Positions 1-6,289 of a DNA stretch of 9,803 bases are shown here, one piece after another. The position numbers were made by a program, and so were the translations under genes. Position 1 is the stretch's first letter; the number at the start of each line of letters is the position of its first letter. A model generated the notes under the pieces. The model did no database searches and was not told the origin of the DNA. It worked only from the letters and a program-made list of their open reading frames with translations. The DNA lies in assembly GCA_024405335.1 (NCBI GenBank), contig JAKSOX010000058.1, positions 1 to 9,803 of the forward strand. Reading direction: 5' to 3'. The stretch is from Kiritimatiellia bacterium. GTDB lineage: Bacteria; Verrucomicrobiota; Kiritimatiellia; RFP12; UBA1067.

Positions 1-67
1 GCGCTTCGCCATCCGCGAAGGCGGCCGCACGGTCGGCGCCGGCACGGTTTCGAAGGTGATCAAGTAA
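1..67 (+). CDS. tuf: Elongation factor Tu, C-terminal end (partial)
   Basis: Only the last 21 codons and the TAA stop (65-67) are present; the gene enters from the left edge with its reading frame beginning at base 2. The peptide RFAIREGGRTVGAG, followed by TVSKVIK, is the near-invariant end of EF-Tu domain 3, the GTPase that brings aminoacyl-tRNA to the ribosomal A site. Its position just before rpmG, tRNA-Trp, secE and nusG is the usual tuf location in many bacteria. The GTP-binding domain lies outside the window, so completeness cannot be judged. Confidence 0.95.
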   Translation, partial: RFAIREGGRTVGAGTVSKVIK

Positions 68-73
68 CAGGAT

Positions 74-156
74 CGTCTTCTGTGGGATGCTTCCTCCCGT
101 ACCCGGCCCCTCGAGGGTCGGCCGGGGAAAGGAGGAAGCTCTGAATCCCGAAGACG
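74..156 (+). other. Long imperfect hairpin in the tuf-rpmG intergenic region
   Basis: Four nested complementary blocks stack into one hairpin. CGTCTTC (74-80) pairs with GAAGACG (150-156), GGGAT (84-88) with ATCCC (145-149), GCTTCCTCC (89-97) with GGAGGAAGC (131-139), and CCCGGCC (102-108) with GGCCGGG (120-126). This gives 28 Watson-Crick pairs, broken by small internal loops and a 5-nt bulge (140-144), with an 11-nt apical loop. No U-tract follows, so it does not look like a simple intrinsic terminator. The rpmG start lies only 15 nt beyond it. Likely roles are RNA processing, 3'-end protection of tuf mRNA or control of rpmG translation; these are inferences. Confidence 0.6.
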
Positions 157-171
157 GAAGGGAAGAAGAAA

Positions 172-324
172 ATGCCGCGTGATCTGGCCATTTTGGCGTG
201 CACGGAATGCAAGCGTCGCAACTACGTGACGACGCGCAACAAGAAAACGATGACGGAGCGTCTCGAGAAGGTGAAGTACTGCCCCTTCGACAAGAAGCGC
301 ACGGTCCACAAAGAGGTCAAGTAA
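172..324 (+). CDS. rpmG: 50S ribosomal protein bL33
   Basis: This 50-residue protein is a small zinc-ribbon-type component of the large ribosomal subunit near the E site. The core ACTECKRRNYVTTRNKK and the tail YCPFDKKRTVHKEVK match bL33 closely, and the length is standard. Zinc-binding bL33 has two CxxC pairs. Here Cys10 and Cys13 form the first, but the second pair is Cys37 followed by Asp40, so one ligand cysteine is replaced. The ATG at 172 follows a purine-rich stretch (GGAAGGGAAGAAGAAA) that can serve as ribosome binding site. The gene lies between tuf and tRNA-Trp, its normal place, and is probably cotranscribed with them. Confidence 0.95.
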   Translation: MPRDLAILACTECKRRNYVTTRNKKTMTERLEKVKYCPFDKKRTVHKEVK

Positions 325-339
325 GACCCAGCTATTTTT

Positions 340-413
340 AGGGTAGTAGCACAATGGCAGTGCAGCGGTCTCCAAAACCGCCTATGGGGGTTCGATTCCC
401 TCCTACCCTGCCA
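340..413 (+). tRNA. tRNA-Trp (anticodon CCA)
   Basis: A full cloverleaf can be folded. The acceptor stem is 340-346 with 403-409 (7 bp), with discriminator G410 and an encoded CCA (411-413). The D stem is GCAC (349-352) with GTGC (360-363). The anticodon stem is GCGGT (365-369) with ACCGC (377-381), and its 7-nt loop places CCA at 372-374. The T stem is 386-390 with 398-402, including one G-U pair, around loop TTCGATT (391-397). Anticodon CCA and discriminator G identify tRNA-Trp. It sits 15 nt after rpmG and 16 nt before secE, the usual order, and is presumably processed from a mixed mRNA-tRNA transcript. Confidence 0.97.
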
Positions 414-429
414 AATTTTAGGGGATGAA

Positions 430-630
430 ATGAAAGATTTCTTCAATCGCGCCAAAGGATACCTCGCCGAGGTCAAGGGCGAAGCCAAGCGTGTCACGTG
501 GCCGGGAAAGCACGAGCTTTACGATTCCACGCTGGTGGTGATTGCTTTCATCTTCATTCTTGCGGTTACCACGCTGGCGTGCGACAAGGTCATTCAGCTT
601 TTTCTGCAGATTGTCCACGCAGGCGCGTGA
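430..630 (+). CDS. secE: Preprotein translocase subunit SecE
   Basis: SecE clamps SecY in the inner-membrane SecYEG channel. The 66-residue product is the short, single-membrane-segment form, unlike the three-segment E. coli protein. An amphipathic cytoplasmic helix (residues about 1-25) contains the family signature EVKGEAKRVTWPGKHEL, leading into one hydrophobic segment (about residues 33-59). Start choice: the ATG at 430 follows AGGGG (420-424). Another ATG at 425 opens only a two-codon frame (ATG AAA TGA) overlapping it. nusG follows after 14 nt, the conserved secE-nusG pairing. Confidence 0.96.
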   Translation: MKDFFNRAKGYLAEVKGEAKRVTWPGKHELYDSTLVVIAFIFILAVTTLACDKVIQLFLQIVHAGA

Positions 631-644
631 GATAGGGAGCTGCG

Positions 645-1262
645 ATGAAAAAGGATTGGTTTGTCCTCCACACGTTGACGGGTCAGGAAAACAAGGCCCA
701 GAAGTCCATCATCGCCCGGACGAAACTCGAGGCGATGGAAGAGTTCGTGGGCCAGTGCATCATTCCCCAGGAGAAGGTGACCGAGAAGAAGAACGGCAAA
801 TCCCGCTCCTTCACCAAGAAGTTTTTCCCGGGGTATCTTCTTTGCGAACTCGCGCTTTACGATGAAGCTCGCGGAATCGACCCCAACACGGGAAAGAAAG
901 CCATCTACGAGCGCACGTGGCAGTTTCTCCGCGAAACGCCCGGCGTGATCGGATTCGTCGGCGGCGAACGTCCGGTTCCGCTGAAGAAGTCCGAGATGGA
1001 CGCAATTTTGAGTTCGGGCAAGGGCGGAAAGGCCGAGCCGCCGCCGCGTCCGAAAGTCAATTTCAACGTGGGAGACACGGTGAAAGTCAACGACGGACCC
1101 TTCCTCGGGCAGGTGGGCACCGTCATAGTCGTCGATCCCGACAGGGGCAAGCTCACGGTCGAAGTTCAGATCTTCAGCCGCAAAACCCCGGTCGACGTGG
1201 AATGCTGGCAGGTCGAGAAGATGACCGTTGAAGAGGTCATCGAATCCAATCCCGCCATCTGA
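645..1262 (+). CDS. nusG: Transcription termination/antitermination protein NusG
   Basis: NusG binds the RNA polymerase clamp to raise processivity, and in many bacteria it links transcription to ribosomes or Rho. The 205-residue protein has an N-terminal NGN domain (about residues 4-110) with WFVLHTLTGQE and the FFPGYLL motif (60-66). A linker rich in Pro, Lys and Gly follows (about 122-138), then a KOW domain (about 140-192) with VGDTVKVNDGPF. Compared with E. coli, about 15-20 extra residues (around 72-91) separate the FPGY strand from the TPGVIGFVGG strand. A GGAG ribosome binding site (636-639) precedes the ATG. It lies 14 nt after secE and 73 nt before rplK. Confidence 0.97.
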   Translation: MKKDWFVLHTLTGQENKAQKSIIARTKLEAMEEFVGQCIIPQEKVTEKKNGKSRSFTKKFFPGYLLCELALYDEARGIDPNTGKKAIYERTWQFLRETPGVIGFVGGERPVPLKKSEMDAILSSGKGGKAEPPPRPKVNFNVGDTVKVNDGPFLGQVGTVIVVDPDRGKLTVEVQIFSRKTPVDVECWQVEKMTVEEVIESNPAI

Positions 1263-1335
1263 AGCGTCAAGTCTTGCGGTCCGTTCGCACCGGTAGGGAC
1301 GCCGGGAGGATTCGCGGAAAAGAGAAGAGAAGAAC

Positions 1336-1761
1336 ATGGCCAAGAAAGTCAAAGGCGTGGTCAAGCTCCAGATTCCGGCCGGTGCCGCGAATCCCGCGCC
1401 GCCGGTCGGTCCGGCGCTCGGTTCTGCTGGTGTGAACATCATGCAGTTCTGCAAGGAGTTCAACGCGAAGACGGCGAAGGACGCCGGACTCGTGATTCCC
1501 GTGATCATCACGGTCTACACGGACCGCAGTTTCTCGCTGCAGTTCAAGTCGCCGCCGGCGAGCGTGTTGCTCAAGAAGGAAGCCGGTCTCGCGAAGGGAT
1601 CGGGCGTGCCGAACAAAAACAAGGTCGGCAAGGTCACGAAGGCCCAGCTCCAGAAGATCGTCGAGATCAAAAAGAACGATTTGAACACCACGGACGTGGA
1701 AGCCGCGATGCGCATCATCGCCGGCACCGCGCGCAACATGGGCATCGAAGTCGTCGATTGA
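1336..1761 (+). CDS. rplK: 50S ribosomal protein uL11
   Basis: uL11 forms the base of the ribosomal stalk, binding 23S rRNA in the GTPase-associated centre. The 141-residue length is exactly typical. The N-terminal domain has KLQIPAGAANPAPPVGPALG and NIMQFCKEFNAKT; the C-terminal RNA-binding domain includes TARNMGIEVVD at the end. The start ATG follows AAGAGAAGAGAAGAAC, a weak purine-rich binding site. The 73-nt gap after nusG (1263-1335) may hold a leader, with a modest possible stem between GCGGTCC (about 1275-1281) and GGGACGC (about 1295-1301), but I could not identify an L1-binding fold there. rplA follows after 12 nt. Confidence 0.98.
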   Translation: MAKKVKGVVKLQIPAGAANPAPPVGPALGSAGVNIMQFCKEFNAKTAKDAGLVIPVIITVYTDRSFSLQFKSPPASVLLKKEAGLAKGSGVPNKNKVGKVTKAQLQKIVEIKKNDLNTTDVEAAMRIIAGTARNMGIEVVD

Positions 1762-1773
1762 AAGGATTGATCC

Positions 1774-2466
1774 ATGAAACGCGGTAAGAAATATCAGAAC
1801 ATCGCGAAGGCGGCTCCGAAGAAGGCCGTCTCCGTGGAAGAAGCCGTCAAGTTCGTGAAGGCCCATCCCGCGGCCAAGTTCGACGAAACGCTTGACGTGT
1901 CCATGCGTCTCGGTTCCGAGCTGACGAAGGGCGACACGCCCGTTCGCGGCACGGTGAAACTTCCGGCCGGTTCCGGCAAGAAGGTGAAAGTCGTCGTGTT
2001 CGCCGGCGGCGAACATGCCGACCAGGCCCGCGAAGCCGGCGCCGATTTCGTGGGTCTTGACGATCTCGTCGAGAAGATCACGAAAGAGGGCTGGTGCGAT
2101 TTCGACGTGGCGATCGCCACGACGGAAGCCATGAAGAGCGTCCGCAAGTGCGCTCGCGTGCTCGGTCCCCGCGGTCTCATGCCCAACCCCAAGACGGGCA
2201 CGGTCACGGACGATCCCGCCACGGCCGTCAAGGAATCCAAGGCCGGCAAGGTCGACTTCCGCATGGACAAGACCGGCAACGTGTGCGTCATCGCGGGCAA
2301 GCTTTCGTTTGACGCGGACAAGCTCGTCGCCAACGTGAACGCGGTGGTCGCCGCCATCCAGGCCGCGAAACCCGCCGTCGTGAAGGGCCAGTTCATCAAG
2401 TCCCTCACGATCTCCTCCACCATGGGCGTGGGCGTGCCTTGCGTGCTCGCGGCCGACGCCGAGTAA
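1774..2466 (+). CDS. rplA: 50S ribosomal protein uL1
   Basis: uL1 forms the L1 stalk that guides deacylated tRNA out of the E site; in many bacteria it also represses its own operon. The 230 residues match the family length. Recognisable segments are the N-terminal MKRGKKYQNIAK, the MRLGSELTKGDTPVRGTVKLP region, the conserved GPRGLMPNPKTGTVT loop near residues 130-145, and the C-terminal SLTISSTMGVGV. AAAGGA (1761-1766) overlaps the rplK stop and serves as ribosome binding site. rplJ begins only 14 nt downstream, so rplK-rplA-rplJ is a tight unit. Confidence 0.98.
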   Translation: MKRGKKYQNIAKAAPKKAVSVEEAVKFVKAHPAAKFDETLDVSMRLGSELTKGDTPVRGTVKLPAGSGKKVKVVVFAGGEHADQAREAGADFVGLDDLVEKITKEGWCDFDVAIATTEAMKSVRKCARVLGPRGLMPNPKTGTVTDDPATAVKESKAGKVDFRMDKTGNVCVIAGKLSFDADKLVANVNAVVAAIQAAKPAVVKGQFIKSLTISSTMGVGVPCVLAADAE

Positions 2467-2471
2467 AGGAG
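2466..2471 (+). promoter_or_regulatory. Ribosome binding site that fixes the rplJ start
   Basis: AAGGAG overlaps the last base of the rplA stop codon and lies 9 nt before the ATG at 2481. The open frame extends upstream to about 2439, inside rplA, but nothing resembling a binding site precedes that position. This supports the ATG at 2481. Confidence 0.8.
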
Positions 2472-2480
2472 CTGAGAACC

Positions 2481-2987
2481 ATGAGAATCGAAAAAGTCTC
2501 GATCATGAACGAAGTCGTGGCCCGCGTCAAGGACTCGGACTACTGCTTCATCGTCAACCACGGCGGCGTCACCGTCGCCCAGATGGCGGCGCTTCGCGCG
2601 GCGCTCAAGCCGCTCGACTCCCGCGTGCTCGTCGTGAAGAACTCCTTCCTCGGCCACGTCGCCAAGGAAAAGGGCTGGTCCGAAGAAGTCAACGCGATGT
2701 TCAAGGGCCCCACTTGCGTGGTGACTGGCAAGGGCGAACCCACGGCGGTCGCCAAGGCGATCGTCGAGTTCGTGAAGAACTCCGGCGGCAAGGCCTCCGT
2801 GAAGGGCGCCGACTACGACAACAAGATCGTGGACGCCGCGATGGTGGAAGCGCTCTCGAAGGTTCCCGGCAAGAACGAGCTCCGCGCGACGCTGCTCATG
2901 CTCCTCAAGGAGCCGGCGACGCGCCTTGCGCGCGTTCTCTCCGAGAAGGCCAAGAAAGAAGGCGGCGAGGCCGCTCCCGCCGCTTGA
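2481..2987 (+). CDS. rplJ: 50S ribosomal protein uL10
   Basis: uL10 anchors the bL12 dimers to the ribosome beside uL11. The product is 168 residues, usual for the family. The globular N-terminal part contains FIVNHGGVTVAQMAALRAAL and VLVVKNSFL, corresponding to the conserved DYRGLTVAQ and VVKNTL elements. The C-terminal helix that binds bL12 dimers is represented by LLKEPATRLARVLSEKAKKE and an acidic/alanine tail. The start at 2481 was chosen for its strong AAGGAG and family length. Only 14 nt separate it from rplA, leaving no room in the gap for the long L10-binding leader known from other bacteria. Confidence 0.96.
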   Translation: MRIEKVSIMNEVVARVKDSDYCFIVNHGGVTVAQMAALRAALKPLDSRVLVVKNSFLGHVAKEKGWSEEVNAMFKGPTCVVTGKGEPTAVAKAIVEFVKNSGGKASVKGADYDNKIVDAAMVEALSKVPGKNELRATLLMLLKEPATRLARVLSEKAKKEGGEAAPAA

Positions 2988-3051
2988 TCGAACGAAAACA
3001 TTTCCCACGCATGAAACACGGCGCGGGTTTAACTAAAAAGGAAGAAAGAAA

Positions 3052-3417
3052 ATGACGAACGAAGAAATCATCAAGGAGCTGTCCGGCAAGACGGTTCTCG
3101 AAATCAACGAACTCGTGAAGGCGCTCGAAGAGGCGTGGGGCGTTTCCGCCGCCGCCGCCGTCGCCGTCGCCGGTCCTGCCGCCGGTGCCGCCGCCGCCGA
3201 AGAGAAGACCGAATTCGACGTGGTCCTCAAGGCCGCGGGCGCGAACAAGATCGCGGTCATCAAGGAGATCCGCGCGATCACCGGTCTTGGCCTCAAGGAC
3301 GCCAAGGACATGGTCGACGGCGCTCCCAAGAAGGTCAAGGAAGGCATCGCCAAGGAAGAGGCCGAGAAGATCGCGGAGCAGCTCAAGAAGGCCGGCGCCG
3401 AGGTCGAAGTCAAGTAA
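3052..3417 (+). CDS. rplL: 50S ribosomal protein bL12 (L7/L12)
   Basis: bL12 is the multi-copy stalk protein that recruits and stimulates translational GTPases, including the EF-Tu encoded at the left of this window. The 121 residues show the N-terminal dimerisation and uL10-binding domain (about 1-33), an Ala/Val/Gly/Pro-rich hinge (about 34-52) and the C-terminal domain, which begins near EKTEFDVVL and contains KIAVIKEIRAITGLGLKDAK. AAGGAAG (3038-3044) lies 7 nt before the ATG. A 64-nt gap separates it from rplJ. An intrinsic terminator follows 25 nt after the stop, and rpoB does not. Confidence 0.98.
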   Translation: MTNEEIIKELSGKTVLEINELVKALEEAWGVSAAAAVAVAGPAAGAAAAEEKTEFDVVLKAAGANKIAVIKEIRAITGLGLKDAKDMVDGAPKKVKEGIAKEEAEKIAEQLKKAGAEVEVK

Positions 3418-3442
3418 GCGTTCCGCTTGCGAGATTGAAAGG

Positions 3443-3475
3443 GAAGCCGCCCGCAACAGGGCGGCTTCTTTTTTT
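3443..3475 (+). terminator. Rho-independent terminator after rplL
   Basis: A perfect 10-bp stem, GAAGCCGCCC (3443-3452) with GGGCGGCTTC (3459-3468), closes a 6-nt loop (GCAACA) and is followed directly by seven T residues (3469-3475). This is a canonical strong intrinsic terminator on the + strand. It ends the ribosomal protein operon 25 nt after the rplL stop and only 8 nt before the next gene's start codon. Confidence 0.93.
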
Positions 3476-3483
3476 GACCGGAC

Positions 3484-4836
3484 GTGAAGAAATATCTCGA
3501 AGCATTCCGGCTCGCGTGGCCGCTCGCGCTGGGGATGGCGAACAACGCCGTCATGCAGTTCGTGGACCGCGTGTTTTTGGCGAAGGAATCGACGGCTTCG
3601 CTCGAGGCGGTTCTGCCGGCGGCCATCGTCGCGAGCGTCTTCGTCTGTTTTTTCCAGTCCGCCGTGGCGTATTCGGGGACTTTCGTGGCGCAGTTCCACG
3701 GCGCGGGCGATTCGGTTGGCGAGCGCAGGAGTTTTTTCGGCGGGTTGTGGTTGACGCTGGCCAGCGCGGTTTGCCTTTGGTGCCTGATTCCGGTGGGCGG
3801 ATGGGTGTTCAACTTGGCGGGGCACGCGCCGGAGATCGTCGTTCGCGAAAAGTCGTATTACGACGTCGTCATGGCGGGCGGATTCGCGTTGTGCGGACAA
3901 ATGGCGGCCAGCGGCTACTTCACGGGCCGCGGACAGACGCGGCTGGTTTTTGCGGTGAATTTGGCGGGAAACGCGCTCAACGTCCTGCTCGATTGGGTTT
4001 TGATTTTCGGATGTGGACCCGTGCCCGCCTGCGGCATCGCCGGCGCGGCCTGGGCGACCGTGTTGGCGCAGTTGTTCCAGATGGCCGTGCTGTGCTTGTT
4101 GGCGGCGCGTTCGTGTCGCGCGGAAGCGCGCCGGGACGCGCGCGCCTGGCGCTCCGCTTCGGATGAGGACGCCCGTTCGCTTTTCTTCAAGATGATCCGC
4201 TACGGAGTTCCCGCCGGCGTCTACGCGGCGTTGAATCTGCTCTCGTTCGCCATTTTCGTTCTGATCACGGGAAAGGTCGGCGACTTGGCGTTCGCCGTGT
4301 CGAACGCGGCGTTCACGGTGAATTACCTGCTGATTGCGCCCATTGAAGGATTTGCCGTGGCTGGCGGCATTTTGGTGGGGCAGAACATGGGGGCGGACGA
4401 TCCCCGCGAGGCGGGCCGAGCGGGCAACCGCATTGTGGCGTTGTCGCTTTTGTACGTCGTCGTCGCGAGCGCGTTCGTGCTTGCGTTCAACCGGCCGATA
4501 CTCGATTTGTTTTTGTCCGATGCGTCGGATGCGGCGGCGTTCCACGAACTCGGTTTTTCGCTGTTCGCGCTGATGGTGGCCTGGCAGTGTTTCGACACGG
4601 TGGACGTGGTGCTTTCAGGAACGCTCAAAGGCGCGGGCGACACGCATTTCGTGATGGTTTGGATGCTCGTGTGCGCGTTCGGCGCGTGGCTTCCGTTGGT
4701 GTTTGCGGTGTATGCGTGGCGCCCCACGATGCCGGCCTTGTGGGGAACCATGGTCGCGTACGTGGTGCTGATGTTCGCGGGCACGGTGTGGCGGTGGTTG
4801 TGGGGACCTTGGCGGAAAATCCGCCTGATCGCGTGA
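3484..4836 (+). CDS. MATE-family multidrug/metabolite efflux transporter
   Basis: This 450-residue, strongly hydrophobic protein has about twelve membrane segments in two related halves, the layout of MATE cation-coupled exporters. The first half has LAWPLALGMANNAVMQFVDRVFLA and then FVAQFHGAGD, the family's VAQ-x-x-GAGD motif; the second half repeats this as AGGILVGQNMGADDP and later LKGAGDTHFVM. The substrate cannot be read from sequence. The GTG start (3484) retains the first membrane helix; the next in-frame ATG (3535) would remove it. No clear Shine-Dalgarno precedes the GTG, and the rplL terminator ends 8 nt upstream, so its promoter is unclear: readthrough or a start inside the terminator region are both possible. 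A metallophosphatase gene follows after 61 nt. Confidence 0.88.
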   Translation: MKKYLEAFRLAWPLALGMANNAVMQFVDRVFLAKESTASLEAVLPAAIVASVFVCFFQSAVAYSGTFVAQFHGAGDSVGERRSFFGGLWLTLASAVCLWCLIPVGGWVFNLAGHAPEIVVREKSYYDVVMAGGFALCGQMAASGYFTGRGQTRLVFAVNLAGNALNVLLDWVLIFGCGPVPACGIAGAAWATVLAQLFQMAVLCLLAARSCRAEARRDARAWRSASDEDARSLFFKMIRYGVPAGVYAALNLLSFAIFVLITGKVGDLAFAVSNAAFTVNYLLIAPIEGFAVAGGILVGQNMGADDPREAGRAGNRIVALSLLYVVVASAFVLAFNRPILDLFLSDASDAAAFHELGFSLFALMVAWQCFDTVDVVLSGTLKGAGDTHFVMVWMLVCAFGAWLPLVFAVYAWRPTMPALWGTMVAYVVLMFAGTVWRWLWGPWRKIRLIA

Positions 4837-4897
4837 CCGGGCCTGCGCTTTTCGTGGCGGCTGAAACTTTTGCAAACGGCAAAAAAAGGAGAAAGAC

Positions 4898-6274
4898 ATG
4901 AACATGGGCAAGTGGACGGTGTTTTGCGCGGCTGGCGCGATGGCGTGCGGCGCGATGGCGGCGAACGACAAATACGTCGATTGGCAGTGGAAAGCCGTCG
5001 AGGTGCAGGACAAGGACGCGGATTCGAACGTCCGCAACCAGATGGACTTCACGGTGCCGGTTCACGGTCCGTGGCTCACGTTGCCTTCCGAGACCGGCAT
5101 GACGGTGACGTGGATCACGCGCGTCAACTGCGCGGGCGGCATCGCGTACCGCGAGAAGGGCGCGACGAACTGGGTTGAGCGGTGGCCGGTCGCCTGCGGG
5201 TTGATCGACTATTCCAAGGACGTCCATTGCCACCACCTGTCCGGCCTCAAGCCGGCGACGGAATACGAATACCAGTTGCTCTCGAACATGAGCGCCAACG
5301 ACACGGCGTACCACATGATCCTCGCCCGCAGCCGGGAAATCCGTTCGTTCAAGACACTCGACCAGAAGCGCCAGAACTACAAAGTGTTCCTCACCAGCGA
5401 TTTCCACGGCGGCGGCCGGCTGTGCATCGATCCGCTGATCGACCGTTCCGGCGCCGCCGATGCGGATTTCTTCTTCTTCTTGGGCGACAACGTGGAAGAC
5501 GGCATGTACAACGACATCCGCTATTTCACCACGTTTGGATTTTTGGACGACGTGACGCGCAAATGGGGCCAGTTCAAGCCCACGATTTTCATGCGCGGCA
5601 ACCATGACATCGCCGGCCGCGACGCCGGAAAATACGGCGAATACTTCCCGCAGCCGGACGGCAAAACGTACTATGCGTTCCGCCAGGGACCGTGCTTCTT
5701 CGTGGCTATCGACACGCTTTGGCCGCGCAGCGAGAAGCTGCAGCAGGAACAGTACCTCAAGTACTTGGCCGAACAGGCCGAATGGTTGAAGAACCTCAAA
5801 CGGTCGAAGGACTGGCAGGCGTCCGTTTTCCGCGTCGTGATGTTCCACGTGCCGATGTTCCCCGGCGAGGGCATGAAGGATCCCTACAAGTTCTTCGGGG
5901 AAATCCTCGCGGACGAATCCAAGGAAGGCCGCGTCCACGCGGTGCTCGCGGGGCACGAGCACGAATACGCGCGCGTCAATCCCAACACGAAGGAAACGCG
6001 CGTCGCCAAGCATCTCAACCGCGATCCCAAGAAGTATCCAAGCCGTTATCTGAAGGCGTCTCAGATTCCCGACCGTTTCCCCTACGTGAGCGTGCTGTGC
6101 AACCTCTGCGAAGCGATGACGATCCAAGTGAGCCCCGAAAAGCTCGAGTTCCGTTCGCATGACGTGAGCACCGCCGAAGGCAAGCTCTTCGACGCTTTCG
6201 CCGTCCATCCCGACGGCAAGGTCGAGGATTTGATCGAGACGACGGCGTTCCCGTTCGGGTCGGCCAGGAGGTAG
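4898..6274 (+). CDS. Secreted purple-acid-phosphatase-like metallophosphoesterase
   Basis: The 458-residue protein starts with a short signal peptide (about residues 1-22, likely cut in the GAMA-AND area), indicating export. A fibronectin-III-like domain typical of the N-terminus of purple acid phosphatases follows (about 50-155, including GMTVTWIT and LSGLKPATEYEYQL). The calcineurin-type catalytic domain carries the full two-metal motif set: D168-F-H170, G196-D197-N198, G234-N235-H236-D237, H317 and G352-H-E-H355. It probably hydrolyses phosphomonoesters or diesters outside the cytoplasm; the natural substrate is unknown. AGGAG (4887-4891) lies 6 nt before the ATG; an ATG two codons later is a possible alternative. 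It probably shares a transcript with the MATE gene. Its stop meets the opposing mtaB-like gene with a 7-nt gap. Confidence 0.88.
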   Translation: MNMGKWTVFCAAGAMACGAMAANDKYVDWQWKAVEVQDKDADSNVRNQMDFTVPVHGPWLTLPSETGMTVTWITRVNCAGGIAYREKGATNWVERWPVACGLIDYSKDVHCHHLSGLKPATEYEYQLLSNMSANDTAYHMILARSREIRSFKTLDQKRQNYKVFLTSDFHGGGRLCIDPLIDRSGAADADFFFFLGDNVEDGMYNDIRYFTTFGFLDDVTRKWGQFKPTIFMRGNHDIAGRDAGKYGEYFPQPDGKTYYAFRQGPCFFVAIDTLWPRSEKLQQEQYLKYLAEQAEWLKNLKRSKDWQASVFRVVMFHVPMFPGEGMKDPYKFFGEILADESKEGRVHAVLAGHEHEYARVNPNTKETRVAKHLNRDPKKYPSRYLKASQIPDRFPYVSVLCNLCEAMTIQVSPEKLEFRSHDVSTAEGKLFDAFAVHPDGKVEDLIETTAFPFGSARR

Positions 6275-6289
6275 GCAGCGCCTACGCCT
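6266..6289. other. Inverted repeat spanning both convergent stop codons
   Basis: GTAGGC (6271-6276) and GCCTAC (6280-6285) are perfectly complementary around AGC. Three further pairs (6266-6268 with 6287-6289) can form beyond a small internal loop. The arms contain the TAG stops of the phosphatase (6272-6274) and of the opposing methylthiotransferase (6284-6282). No T-tract follows on either strand. It could help end both transcripts or be chance. Confidence 0.35.

Noticed and set aside
1263..1335. Possible uL1-binding autoregulatory leader before rplK
   Set aside because: Only a weak, bulged stem (about 1275-1281 with 1295-1301) could be drawn, without a convincing copy of the 23S rRNA L1 site.
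3011..3055. 14-codon open frame (MKHGAGLTKKEERK) whose TGA overlaps the rplL ATG
   Set aside because: The ATGA overlap is suggestive of a coupling peptide, but no ribosome binding site precedes it and its last codons are just the purine-rich rplL binding site. Conservation would be needed.
3135..4166. 343-codon + strand frame overlapping rplL and MATE
   Set aside because: Its first part is an Arg-rich out-of-frame reading of the rplL hinge repeats, and it has no domain or binding site.
2905..4545. 546-codon - strand open frame across rplJ, rplL, the terminator and the MATE gene
   Set aside because: It is antisense to three well-supported genes and crosses the terminator, and its Arg/His/Gln-rich composition is typical of a shadow frame.
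4858..4887. TTTTGC-AAACG-GCAAAA inverted repeat before the phosphatase gene
   Set aside because: The stem is short and AT-rich, followed by A residues and the ribosome binding site; too weak to call a terminator or operator.
4908..4960. Lipoprotein signal for the phosphatase (Cys17 in GAMACG)
   Set aside because: The residues before the cysteine do not fit a standard lipobox, and an AMA-type signal peptidase I site follows shortly after.
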